A stretch of 64,000 bases of DNA from Acholeplasmatales bacterium. Its GTDB lineage: Bacteria; Bacillota_I; Bacilli_A; Acholeplasmatales; Anaeroplasmataceae. Below the pieces are notes generated by a model, which saw nothing but the letters and a program-made list of their open reading frames with translations, was not told the DNA's origin and did no database searches. Each line of letters begins with the position of its first letter. Position 1 is the first letter of the stretch. The stretch is from the NCBI GenBank assembly GCA_017449215.1, contig JAFSJY010000006.1:1-64000 (forward strand). Direction: 5' to 3'. This document shows, piece by piece, positions 8,057-15,769 of this stretch. The position numbers and the translations under genes are program-made.

Positions 8057-10390
8057 TTACATCCTCCTTATATCTAGGCTTATATCCTTATTCGCTTGAT
8101 AGATTGGATATAAGTCCTTTATTTTATCTAATACCTTATCCTCTAAAGCTTGAATTTGAATAATATATCTATAAATATCACATTTCTTAAATGGATAAGC
8201 AGTTACAGGACCTAATATTAAGGAATCCTTAGCTACATGCCTTAATCCCTCTGCGATATTATAAGCTTCAATATTAGCCTTATCCTTATCTAATGATTTA
8301 ATCATTATTTCAATACATTCAGAAAATGGAGGCATTTTAGTCATTTCTCTATTATTAATTTCATAATTATAATATGATTCATAATTATGATTCTTAACAC
8401 TATTAATTACGAAATGATTTGGATTATATGATTGAATAATAACATTACCAGATTTATCACTTCTTCCAGCTCTACCTGAAACCTGCTCTAAAAGGTTAAA
8501 TGTAACCTCATTAGAATCATATAAAGGATAATGTAATGACAAATCAGCATTTATAACACCAACTAATGTTACATCCTTAAAATCTAATCCCTTTGTAATC
8601 ATTTGAGTACCAACTATAATATCAGCCTCATGATTCTTAAATACCTTATAATAATTTTCATAATCACTCATTTTAGATATAGAATCTAAATCAACCTTTA
8701 ATATTCTTGCCTCAGGTATTAAGGTTTGTACCTCAGAAACAATCTTTTCAGTGCCACTACCTAAATATCTAATCTTATCTGAATTACAGCTAGGGCACTT
8801 AATGACATTAGGTGTTATATAGCCACAATGATGACATACTAATGAATTAATATTTTCATGGTAGGTTAATGCAATATCGCAATGAGGACATTTGATAACA
8901 GTACCACAACTTCTACACATAACGAATTTAGAATAGCCTCTTCTATTTATAAATAGAATTGATTGTTCATTATTCTTATAGCACTTTTTTAATTCTTCCT
9001 GTAATTTAATTGATAATACAGATTTATTACCATTAGCTAATTCTTCTCTTAAATCAACTAATTCAACCTTAGGTAAAGGCTTAGAATTAGCTCTATTTTT
9101 TAATTCTAATAGCTCATATATGCCATTAGTGGCATAATAATAATCTGATACCTTAGGTGTTGCAGTACCTAAAATTAAAGGAATATTATAATGCTTAGCA
9201 CGAATTGTTGCGATTTCAACTGCGTTATATTTAGGATTATTAGTTTGAATATAGCTATTTTCATGAGCCTCATCTATAATGATTATTCCTAAATTCTTAA
9301 TTGGAGCGAATATAGCTGACCTAGCTCCAACTACTATTTTTACATTACCAGATATTATTCTTTTCCATTCCTCATATTTTTGTTTAACAGTAAGTCTAGA
9401 ATGTAGAATTGCAATATCATTTTTAAATCTAGAATATAAAATAGATGTAATTTGTGGAGTTAATGATATTTCAGGTACAAGCATCAATGCTGTTTTATCT
9501 GTATTTAATAAATTATTAATCCATCTAATATATATTTCAGTCTTACCTGAACCTGTAATACCATGTAATAAATATGTTTTATATTCATTATAATCTATAC
9601 TTTCATATACACGCTGTTGATCTGGATTTAATACAATATCATTATTATATACAATATTATTCTTATATGAATTATCTTCCTCTAATATCTTATCATAGAT
9701 AGATATAACCTTTTCCTCTACCATCTCATTAATAAGAGGTCTTTTATATCCCATATCAGATATTAATGTTTCTAATTCTATATCTATACCCATTTCATCT
9801 AAATAATTAAATAATTCATTTTTCTTCTTTGATCTAGAATAATAATTATCTAAATTTAAATGGACCATCTTAATAATATTTTCATCCTTTTTACCCTTTA
9901 ATTTAGTATCTAGATATAAAATATTATTTTCTACGGCCTTATATATTATTTTTTGATTATCATCATCTAATGAATCAATTACTATTTCCTTTTTTCTTCC
10001 AAATAATAATTTTAATTCATCATCTAAATTAGATTTATCATATGGTATAGCAACTCTTTGATATTTAATTTTTAAAGCACTAGGTATCATCGCATCTAGT
10101 ACAACTGAATAGAATGAGAAATTATTTATTGCAATATATTTAGCAATATCTATCAATTCTTCATTTAAGACAGGCTTAACATCTAACGTATCTATAATTT
10201 CCTTTAAATTATTTTTATATTCTGTTTCTTCCTTAATTTTAATAACATATCCAGTTCTTTTTAAATTACCAAATGGTACTATTACTCTAAAGCCTGGCTT
10301 TAATATATTAATTAATTTTGAGGGAATAATATAATCAAATGTTTTATTAACTTGCTTATTCTTAATATCTATTATTATTTCAGCATACAA
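8057..10390 (-). CDS. priA: Primosomal protein N' (replication restart helicase)
   Basis: 3'-5' helicase that reloads the replisome at stalled forks. The 777-residue product begins at TTG 10390, chosen because AGAGGAGG lies eight bases upstream. Motifs in order: N-terminal 3'-DNA-binding domain, Walker A GITGSGKTEIY near residue 280, DEAH (IIIDEAHENSY), GTATPKVSDYY, then the zinc-binding cluster CRSCGTVIKCPHC ... CHHCG ... CPSC, and VTLVGVINADLSLHYP plus SGRAGRSDKSG in the second RecA lobe. First gene after the SAM-sensing leader. Confidence 0.96.
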   Translation of the reverse strand: MYAEIIIDIKNKQVNKTFDYIIPSKLINILKPGFRVIVPFGNLKRTGYVIKIKEETEYKNNLKEIIDTLDVKPVLNEELIDIAKYIAINNFSFYSVVLDAMIPSALKIKYQRVAIPYDKSNLDDELKLLFGRKKEIVIDSLDDDNQKIIYKAVENNILYLDTKLKGKKDENIIKMVHLNLDNYYSRSKKKNELFNYLDEMGIDIELETLISDMGYKRPLINEMVEEKVISIYDKILEEDNSYKNNIVYNNDIVLNPDQQRVYESIDYNEYKTYLLHGITGSGKTEIYIRWINNLLNTDKTALMLVPEISLTPQITSILYSRFKNDIAILHSRLTVKQKYEEWKRIISGNVKIVVGARSAIFAPIKNLGIIIIDEAHENSYIQTNNPKYNAVEIATIRAKHYNIPLILGTATPKVSDYYYATNGIYELLELKNRANSKPLPKVELVDLREELANGNKSVLSIKLQEELKKCYKNNEQSILFINRRGYSKFVMCRSCGTVIKCPHCDIALTYHENINSLVCHHCGYITPNVIKCPSCNSDKIRYLGSGTEKIVSEVQTLIPEARILKVDLDSISKMSDYENYYKVFKNHEADIIVGTQMITKGLDFKDVTLVGVINADLSLHYPLYDSNEVTFNLLEQVSGRAGRSDKSGNVIIQSYNPNHFVINSVKNHNYESYYNYEINNREMTKMPPFSECIEIMIKSLDKDKANIEAYNIAEGLRHVAKDSLILGPVTAYPFKKCDIYRYIIQIQALEDKVLDKIKDLYPIYQANKDISLDIRRM

Positions 10391-10411
10391 TTATATTACC
10401 TCCTCTACAAA

Positions 10412-10437
10412 ATAAAAAAGCCAAATTAATGGCTTTT
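10412..10437 (-). terminator. Terminator of the SAM riboswitch expression platform
   Basis: AAAAGCCA/TGGCTTTT stem (430-437 with 416-423 of the 10 kb block) followed on the minus strand by TTTTTTATT, before the priA ribosome site. Its first strand GCCAT can also pair with the aptamer's closing strand AUGGC, the expected antiterminator. Confidence 0.85.
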
Positions 10438-10540
10438 AATTTTTAATTAATGCCATCAAACAAGTTTTAGCACCTTGCATATTGCAGGTTGCTTGGTAGT
10501 CATTGAGCTTGTCTCTCGTACCATCTTTATAGCAATTAAA
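10438..10540 (-). promoter_or_regulatory. SAM-I-type riboswitch (short, no P4)
   Basis: On the minus strand the leader shows the SAM-I core: P1 GCUAU (10529-10533) with AUGGC (10452-10456); P2 GGUA-CGAG...CUC-AAUGAC-UACC with a kink-turn-like UGA/CGA; the conserved AGCAACC ... AAGGUGCUAAAA forming P3; and a pseudoknot of the P2 loop ACAAG with CUUGU. The helix P4 normally following the pseudoknot is missing, as in some SAM-I/IV variants. A terminator follows, so bound SAM should stop transcription of priA-fmt-...-metK. Family assignment is by eye. Confidence 0.8.
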
Positions 10541-10568
10541 TTATACAATTTTTATTATTAATTTACAA
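10540..10568 (-). promoter_or_regulatory. Promoter of the SAM-riboswitch operon
   Basis: -35 TTGTAA (10563-10568), 17-base spacer, -10 TATAAT (10540-10545). Predicted start at about 10533, exactly at the first base of riboswitch helix P1. Confidence 0.8.
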
Positions 10569-10589
10569 TTAAAATATTAATATATTTTA

Positions 10590-11954
10590 TTAAAAGAATG
10601 ATAAATTCATTGCGATTCTTTCATCCATCATATTCATATGATATAAAGGTCTCGCAACTGCCTTTAATACCACAAATAATAATAATGATTGAGGTAATAA
10701 ATAAATTATATTCTTAGGAAGTGATGTTAATAATAAATATGTTATAGTAGCATCATATGATAAACCAAACATAATACTTCTTGAAATAGTACCTATTATT
10801 ACATTGGCAATTAGATTTACTAAGACTCTCGCAATTAAGCATCTTGTAAATGTAACATATGTTTTATGGAAGCATAAAGCATATGCAAAGCATGCAAACA
10901 TTGCTTGAATTGTATATCCAATAAAGAAATCTCCATTTGGCATAATTAAATATCCAACAACATCACTAATAACTCCTATCATTAATGATGGATATGGTCC
11001 AAATAGCATGCAGGCAACTGCTAGGAATAAAAATGAGAAACTTAATCCTAAATCACCAAAGCCAGATGGAATTGGAATAAATTTACATGCCATTACACAT
11101 GATAATAATAATGCTATTATTACTAATGATTTAATATCCTTAAATGTATTTAATGAATTTCTAAAGAATGATCTATGAAATGGTGTTCTATAAATAGTTT
11201 CATTATCATATTCTCTTTTTGCTAAATCAGTTATCTGATTAGTAAATATTAATATAACAATGATTGATACTCCAAAGCCAATTAAAAATCCATAAATAGA
11301 TGCTTGAATTAAAGCTGTCTTTTTACTACTTCCAGACTTTTCAGCTGTTAGTAATACATTATCATCACTTAATGAATTTTCTTCATAATAATCATTATCA
11401 AATATTTTTATAATACCCTTAATGGTTTTACCATTATTAGTTTCATCATACTTTTCATATTCAGTATATAATTCTTCGGGAAGTGAAATTATTACTAAAT
11501 GCTTTAAAAAGCCCTTAGCGGCAGTATCATTATAATTTACATTACCTTCTTTATCCTGTAAATTAAATGCAGATTTATTTACATAGATAGTATATGTATT
11601 CTTACTATCCTCTTCTATTGATATATTTTCTATTTCAACATATTTATAGGTTGATATTTTAGAACCTGTATAATAGCTTACAGATACATTTTTAACCTTA
11701 TCGATATTTTCTTTACTGATAATATCATTAGCATTTAGATTTAAATCAATTGTATATCTAAAGCTAAATTTAATCATTGTTTCATCCTTAACAACAAAAT
11801 TAGTAACTAATAATGATGTTAATAAGCCGATAATTGATAATATGATAATTATCAAATATCCCTTTGTTAGAGCTTTTAAGAACTTCTTAAAAAAGCTCTT
11901 TTCCTGTACCTCGTTTTGTACAGTTTCTTCTACTTCAATATTATTTTCTTCCAT
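10590..11954 (-). CDS. Folate ECF-transporter S component with N-terminal two-TM extension
   Basis: 454 residues. The C-terminal part (about 270-454) is a hydrophobic, five- to six-segment ECF S-component; it has FIPIPSGFGDLGLSFSFLF and LFGPYPSLMIGVISDVVGYL, as in FolT-like proteins. The N-terminal part is unusual: a TM segment near 30-55, about 150 residues probably outside, and a second TM near 215-240, an arrangement reminiscent of Wzz-type chain-length proteins. Typical FolT is only about 180 residues. A THF riboswitch upstream supports folate as substrate. The start is ATG 11954 with GGAGG ten bases before it; the longer frame from 12071 merely translates the riboswitch. The energising EcfA/T genes are not in the window. 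Confidence 0.8.
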   Translation of the reverse strand: MEENNIEVEETVQNEVQEKSFFKKFLKALTKGYLIIIILSIIGLLTSLLVTNFVVKDETMIKFSFRYTIDLNLNANDIISKENIDKVKNVSVSYYTGSKISTYKYVEIENISIEEDSKNTYTIYVNKSAFNLQDKEGNVNYNDTAAKGFLKHLVIISLPEELYTEYEKYDETNNGKTIKGIIKIFDNDYYEENSLSDDNVLLTAEKSGSSKKTALIQASIYGFLIGFGVSIIVILIFTNQITDLAKREYDNETIYRTPFHRSFFRNSLNTFKDIKSLVIIALLLSCVMACKFIPIPSGFGDLGLSFSFLFLAVACMLFGPYPSLMIGVISDVVGYLIMPNGDFFIGYTIQAMFACFAYALCFHKTYVTFTRCLIARVLVNLIANVIIGTISRSIMFGLSYDATITYLLLTSLPKNIIYLLPQSLLLFVVLKAVARPLYHMNMMDERIAMNLSFF

Positions 11955-12014
11955 AAAAAAAGGCCTCCAAAAAAAATTAGAGTCCCACCTAAAAATAAAA
12001 AAACATTCTATTTT

Positions 12015-12104
12015 ACAGCGGACGCACAAAACCACCGCCACATTAGTGTTCGTCAATACCCAACTTCCCATGGTAAAGCACTTAACGCGATTTTGCTACT
12101 CTGT
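12015..12104 (-). promoter_or_regulatory. THF (tetrahydrofolate) riboswitch, class I
   Basis: The minus strand reads AGAGUAG, then AUCGCGUUAAGUG, GGGAAGU, ACGAA, GGCGGUGG and UGCGUCCGCUG in the order and spacing of the THF-I aptamer. P1 is ACAG/CUGU, P2 CAAAAUC/GGUUUUG. Downstream, CUCUAA can pair with UUGGAG, which hides the GGAGG of the transporter gene, suggesting control of translation start. Confidence 0.88.
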
Positions 12105-12119
12105 TTATTAAACAATGAC

Positions 12120-12148
12120 ATTATATTATATTAATATTACGTTTACAA
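12120..12148 (-). promoter_or_regulatory. Promoter of the folate transporter gene
   Basis: -35 TTGTAA (12143-12148), 17-base spacer, -10 TATAAT (12120-12125); predicted start about 9 bases before the THF aptamer. Confidence 0.75.
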
Positions 12149-12159
12149 GAAAAAATTTA

Positions 12160-12187
12160 AAGAAAAAGCTACTATTTCTAGTAGCTT
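12160..12187 (-). terminator. Terminator of the pfl genes
   Basis: Nine-bp stem AAGCTACTA/TAGTAGCTT with a 4-base loop followed on the minus strand by TTTTCTTT, eight bases after the stop of the small formate-lyase gene. Confidence 0.9.
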
Positions 12188-12194
12188 AGTCTAA

Positions 12195-12428
12195 TTACAT
12201 AGATTCATGAATTGTACGGCTAATTACATCATCTTGTTGCTCTTTTGTAAGCTTGATGAAATTAACTGCATATCCTGATACACGAATTGTTAATTGAGGA
12301 TACTTTTCAGGATGAGCCTGTGCGTCTAATAATGTTTCACGATTGAAAACATTAACATTTAAATGATATCCTCCATCATTTACATATGTATCTAGCATTT
12401 GAACTAAATTATCTACTCTTTGTGACAT
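12195..12428 (-). CDS. Glycyl-radical domain of pyruvate formate-lyase, separate small protein
   Basis: 77 residues corresponding to the C-terminal end of Pfl[20 protein letters not shown], then [12 protein letters not shown] with Gly52 as the radical glycine, and [15 protein letters not shown] at the end. In ordinary PflB this is fused to the catalytic body; here a TAA ends the large gene and this gene starts 24 bases later with its own AGGAGG site ten bases before the ATG. The two products together (677 + 77 residues) equal one full PflB. It resembles the spare-part protein GrcA/YfiD, but the large gene lacks this domain altogether, so the small protein is presumably essential for activity. 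Confidence 0.93.
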   Translation of the reverse strand: MSQRVDNLVQMLDTYVNDGGYHLNVNVFNRETLLDAQAHPEKYPQLTIRVSGYAVNFIKLTKEQQDDVISRTIHESM

Positions 12429-12452
12429 AAATTAATATCCTCCTTTTATTTA

Positions 12453-14486
12453 TTAATCTTCGTCTTTACCAAGTGAAGCTGGTGTAATAGAGAATGTATT
12501 AGAAATACCATCTCTTGAATAATCATATGGAAGCTTAGCTACTGACTCTAAAGATGCAAGTGCACCATGAGAATCTCTACCATGCATTGGGTTTGCACCT
12601 GGAGCTAATGGCTCTCCAGCCTTTCTACCATCTGGTGTATTACCAGTCTTCTTACCATAAACTACATTTGAAGTAATAGTTAAGATTGACATTGTAGGAA
12701 CAGAATTACGATATGTATAATGCTTCTTAATCTTGTTCATGAATGTCTTAACAAGCCATACAGCAATCTCATCTACTCTATCGTCATTATTACCATACTT
12801 AGGGAAATCTCCCTCAGTCTTGAAGTCAACAATTAAGCCTTCTTCATCTCTAATTGGGTATACATTTGCATACTTAATTGCAGAAAGTGAATCTACTGCA
12901 CAAGATAAACCTGCGATACCTGTAGCGAAGAATCTACCAACCTTAGTATCATGTAAAGCCATTTCTAATGCTTCATATGAATACTTATCATGCATATAGT
13001 GAATTAGATTTAATGTATTAACATAGATGTCAGCTAACCACTCCATCATAATGTCATACTTATGCATAACTTCATTATAATCTAACTTGCCATCACCTAA
13101 GATAGGAGCATATTCAGGACCTACCTGTAATGCCTTACCAGTCTTCTTATCCTTTGTTAATTCGTCCTTACCACCGTTCATAGCATATAATAATGCCTTA
13201 GCTAGGTTAGCACGAGCACCAAAGAATTGCATATCCTTACCCATTCTCATAGATGATACGCAGCAAGCGATACAGTAATCATCACCCATTTCAGGTCTCA
13301 TTAATTCATCTGATTCGTATTGAATTGATGAAGTTTCAATTGAAAGTTTAGCACAATATTGCTTGAAGTTCATTGGTAATCTCTTAGACCATAAAACTGT
13401 TAGGTTTGGCTCTGGAGCTGGTCCTAGGTTCTCTAATGTATGTAAAATACGGAAAGAGTTCTTAGTTACTAATGTTCTACCATCAGTACCCATACCACCA
13501 ATTGATTCAGTTACCCAAGTTGGGTCTCCTGAGAATAATTCATTATAAGATTGAATACGAGCGAATCTAACCATACGAAGCTTCATAATGAAGTGATCCA
13601 TTAATTCTTGAGCTTCATCCTCAGTTAATACTCCTCTTTCAAAATCTCTTTCAATATAAATATCTAGGAATGTAGAATTACGTCCAATTGACATAGCGGC
13701 ACCATTTTGGTCCTTAACTGCAGCTAAATAACCAAAATATAATGCTTGTATAGCTTCCTTAGCACTAGTAGCAGGCTTAGAAATATCAGAACCATATGAA
13801 GCTGCCATTTCAGTTAAAGCCTTTAATGCCTTAATTTGTTCTGCAACCTCTTCTCTATCTCTAACACGCTCTGGTGTCATTTCACCAACGATTAAAGCCT
13901 TGTCCTCTTCCTTCTTCTTTATTAAGTATGCAGTACCGTATAATGCGATTCTTCTATAATCTCCAACGATTCTACCTCTACCATAAGTATCAGGTAAACC
14001 AGTAAGGATGTGAGCTGTACGACAAGCTCTCATTTCTGGAGTATAAACATCAAATACACCATCATTATGAGTCTTTCTATACTTTCTAAAGAACTCAGAC
14101 CACATAGGGTTAATCTTATAACCATACATTTCAGCAGCTTGCTCTGCCATCTTAATACCACCAAATGGCATAAATGCTCTCTTTAATGGCTTGTCAGTTT
14201 GAAGACCAACAATCTTTTCATATTGCTTATCTATATAACCAGGCTGATGAGAATTAACTTGAGATACGATATCAGTATCACAATCTAATACACCACCCTT
14301 TTGTCTTTCTTCCTTCATTAATGCTCTAACTTCATTCCAAAGGATAATAGTGCTTTGAGTAGCTGGTGCTAGAAAGCTAGCATCACCCTCATAAGGCTTA
14401 TAGTTTCTTTGAATGAAATCACGTACATTAATTTCATCATTGCTCCACTTGCCAGGAACAAATCCTTCCCATGCTTCATTAAACAT
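12453..14486 (-). CDS. pflB: Pyruvate formate-lyase catalytic body without glycyl-radical domain
   Basis: Converts pyruvate and CoA to acetyl-CoA and formate in fermentation. The 677 residues match PflB from the N-terminal [10 protein letters not shown] to SISNT-like [13 protein letters not shown] and stop at LGKDED, just where the radical domain would begin. The two catalytic cysteines are present (IACCVSSM, Cys408-Cys409), as are FMPFGG and [11 protein letters not shown]-type segments. The start has GGGAG nine bases upstream. Because the radical glycine is encoded in the next gene, activity must need assembly of two polypeptides and activation by PflA encoded 0.5 kb upstream. Confidence 0.95.
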   Translation of the reverse strand: MFNEAWEGFVPGKWSNDEINVRDFIQRNYKPYEGDASFLAPATQSTIILWNEVRALMKEERQKGGVLDCDTDIVSQVNSHQPGYIDKQYEKIVGLQTDKPLKRAFMPFGGIKMAEQAAEMYGYKINPMWSEFFRKYRKTHNDGVFDVYTPEMRACRTAHILTGLPDTYGRGRIVGDYRRIALYGTAYLIKKKEEDKALIVGEMTPERVRDREEVAEQIKALKALTEMAASYGSDISKPATSAKEAIQALYFGYLAAVKDQNGAAMSIGRNSTFLDIYIERDFERGVLTEDEAQELMDHFIMKLRMVRFARIQSYNELFSGDPTWVTESIGGMGTDGRTLVTKNSFRILHTLENLGPAPEPNLTVLWSKRLPMNFKQYCAKLSIETSSIQYESDELMRPEMGDDYCIACCVSSMRMGKDMQFFGARANLAKALLYAMNGGKDELTKDKKTGKALQVGPEYAPILGDGKLDYNEVMHKYDIMMEWLADIYVNTLNLIHYMHDKYSYEALEMALHDTKVGRFFATGIAGLSCAVDSLSAIKYANVYPIRDEEGLIVDFKTEGDFPKYGNNDDRVDEIAVWLVKTFMNKIKKHYTYRNSVPTMSILTITSNVVYGKKTGNTPDGRKAGEPLAPGANPMHGRDSHGALASLESVAKLPYDYSRDGISNTFSITPASLGKDED

Positions 14487-14508
14487 TGTCTTTATCTCCC
14501 TTTCTTTA

Positions 14509-14529
14509 ACTATATATAATATATATAGT
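14509..14529. promoter_or_regulatory. Perfect AT-rich inverted repeat before pflB
   Basis: A 21-base palindrome (arms ACTATATATA, centre at 14519) between the pflB promoter and ribosome site; possible operator or mRNA hairpin. Its regulator is unknown. Confidence 0.4.
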
Positions 14530-14544
14530 CAATAAACATTCACT

Positions 14545-14573
14545 ATTGTACACTTTTAAAATTAAAACTTCAA
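14545..14573 (-). promoter_or_regulatory. pflB promoter
   Basis: -35 TTGAAG (14568-14573), 17-base spacer, -10 TACAAT (14545-14550). A cre-like TTGAAAACGTTATTT lies at about 14617-14631, some 45 bases further upstream, also overlapping the end of the thioredoxin-like gene. Confidence 0.6.
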
Positions 14574-14625
14574 CATAAAAATGCTATAAAGTACATTAAA
14601 AGTTAGTCTAAACTAATTGAAAACG

Positions 14626-14955
14626 TTATTTTAATTCTTTTCTTATTTCTTCTACCTTTGCATCTAGCCATAATTCTAAAATTTCTTCTGGCTGGAATCC
14701 CTTGCATCTAGCTTTAATTTCTTGATTATATAAAACTAAAATAGTAGGAACTGCCATAATTTCAAATTTCTCAATTAATGGCATAGTATCATTATCTGCT
14801 TCTATATGAAATAGATTAACACCATCCATTTTAGAAACTAATCTATCTAGAATTGGCATTAAGGTAAGACAATTAGCACATGACTCACCAGATACCTCAA
14901 CAATAGATATACCCTTTAAATTATTATCTAAATCATTTTGTGTTTTAAGCCACAT
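14626..14955 (-). CDS. Thioredoxin-like protein
   Basis: 109 residues with a thioredoxin fold pattern: a CANC active-site pair near residues 26-29 (in SGESCANCLTLMP), the cis-proline segment MAVPTILVLY near 68, and an acidic helical tail. The central pair differs from thioredoxin's CGPC, so the redox partner may be specific. The gene starts inside the 3' end of pflA (11-base overlap) with AGGAG before the ATG, so the two are one transcript and translation is coupled. A role in protecting or reducing the formate-lyase system is inferred from position only. Confidence 0.85.
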   Translation of the reverse strand: MWLKTQNDLDNNLKGISIVEVSGESCANCLTLMPILDRLVSKMDGVNLFHIEADNDTMPLIEKFEIMAVPTILVLYNQEIKARCKGFQPEEILELWLDAKVEEIRKELK

Positions 14956-15688
14956 CTTTAATCACTCCTAAAAGATATTTGGCATGTCTTACCTCTTCCT
15001 TAGATGGAGTCTCTATTCCTTCTAATCTATATGGAATACCTAAATTCTTATATTTATTAATTCCCATAGTGTGGTAAGGTAATACCTCAATCTTATCTAC
15101 AGTCTTTAATGTATCAATAAATTCCTTAGTTTTAATTAAATATTCATCATTTAATGTAATTGTAGGTACAAGTACATGTCTTATCCACATATGGATATTA
15201 TTATCAGATAAATATTTAGCAAACTTTAATACATTCTTATTCGATTTACCAGTTAATTTAATATGCTCATTATCATCAATATGTTTAATATCTAATAAAA
15301 CTAAATCAGTATATTTAATTAACTCATTAAATTTTTCCATTAATAGAGAATCATCTTCATCAAAGCAGATACCCGACGTATCAAGTGCTGTATGAATCTT
15401 ATTCTTCTTTAATAGCTTAAATACCTCAGTAACAAAATCAATTTGCATTAAAGGCTCTCCACCAGTAATAGTTACACCACCACCAGTTGAAAAATATCCT
15501 CTATACTTTAATGCTTCCTTAACTATATCCTCAGGAGTAAATTCTTGAGCACCATCCTGTGTCCAAGTGTCTGGATTATGGCAATACATACATCTTAAAG
15601 GACAGCCCTTAACAAAGATAACATATCTAATTCCTGGTCCATCTACTGTACCACCAGCAAAAAACGAATGAATTTTACCTATCACCAT
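14945..15688 (-). CDS. pflA: Pyruvate formate-lyase activating enzyme (radical SAM)
   Basis: Uses SAM and a 4Fe-4S cluster to abstract hydrogen from the radical glycine of formate-lyase. 247 residues with the CPLRCMYCHNPDTW cluster (CX3CX2C) near residue 30, TGGEPLMQ, and KHIDDNEHIKLTG regions typical of PflA. The ATG at 15688 is preferred to GTG 15694 because GGGAG sits five bases before it. Its substrate glycine is in the separate small protein encoded at 12195-12428. Strong own promoter at 15735-15763. Confidence 0.95.
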   Translation of the reverse strand: MVIGKIHSFFAGGTVDGPGIRYVIFVKGCPLRCMYCHNPDTWTQDGAQEFTPEDIVKEALKYRGYFSTGGGVTITGGEPLMQIDFVTEVFKLLKKNKIHTALDTSGICFDEDDSLLMEKFNELIKYTDLVLLDIKHIDDNEHIKLTGKSNKNVLKFAKYLSDNNIHMWIRHVLVPTITLNDEYLIKTKEFIDTLKTVDKIEVLPYHTMGINKYKNLGIPYRLEGIETPSKEEVRHAKYLLGVIKDVA

Positions 15689-15734
15689 AACCACTCCCTT
15701 CTAATAAATCTAATGATTTATTTCTTACATCTAC

Positions 15735-15763
15735 ATTTTAAGTTATAAATGTTAACTTGTCAA
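15735..15763 (-). promoter_or_regulatory. pflA promoter
   Basis: Near-consensus: -35 TTGACA (15758-15763), 17-base spacer, -10 TAAAAT (15735-15740). Confidence 0.8.
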
Positions 15764-15769
15764 TGGTTA

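Noticed and set aside
11955-12071. 39-residue N-terminal extension of the folate transporter reading frame
   Set aside because: It translates the THF riboswitch; the ATG at 11954 has GGAGG and the extension has no ribosome site.
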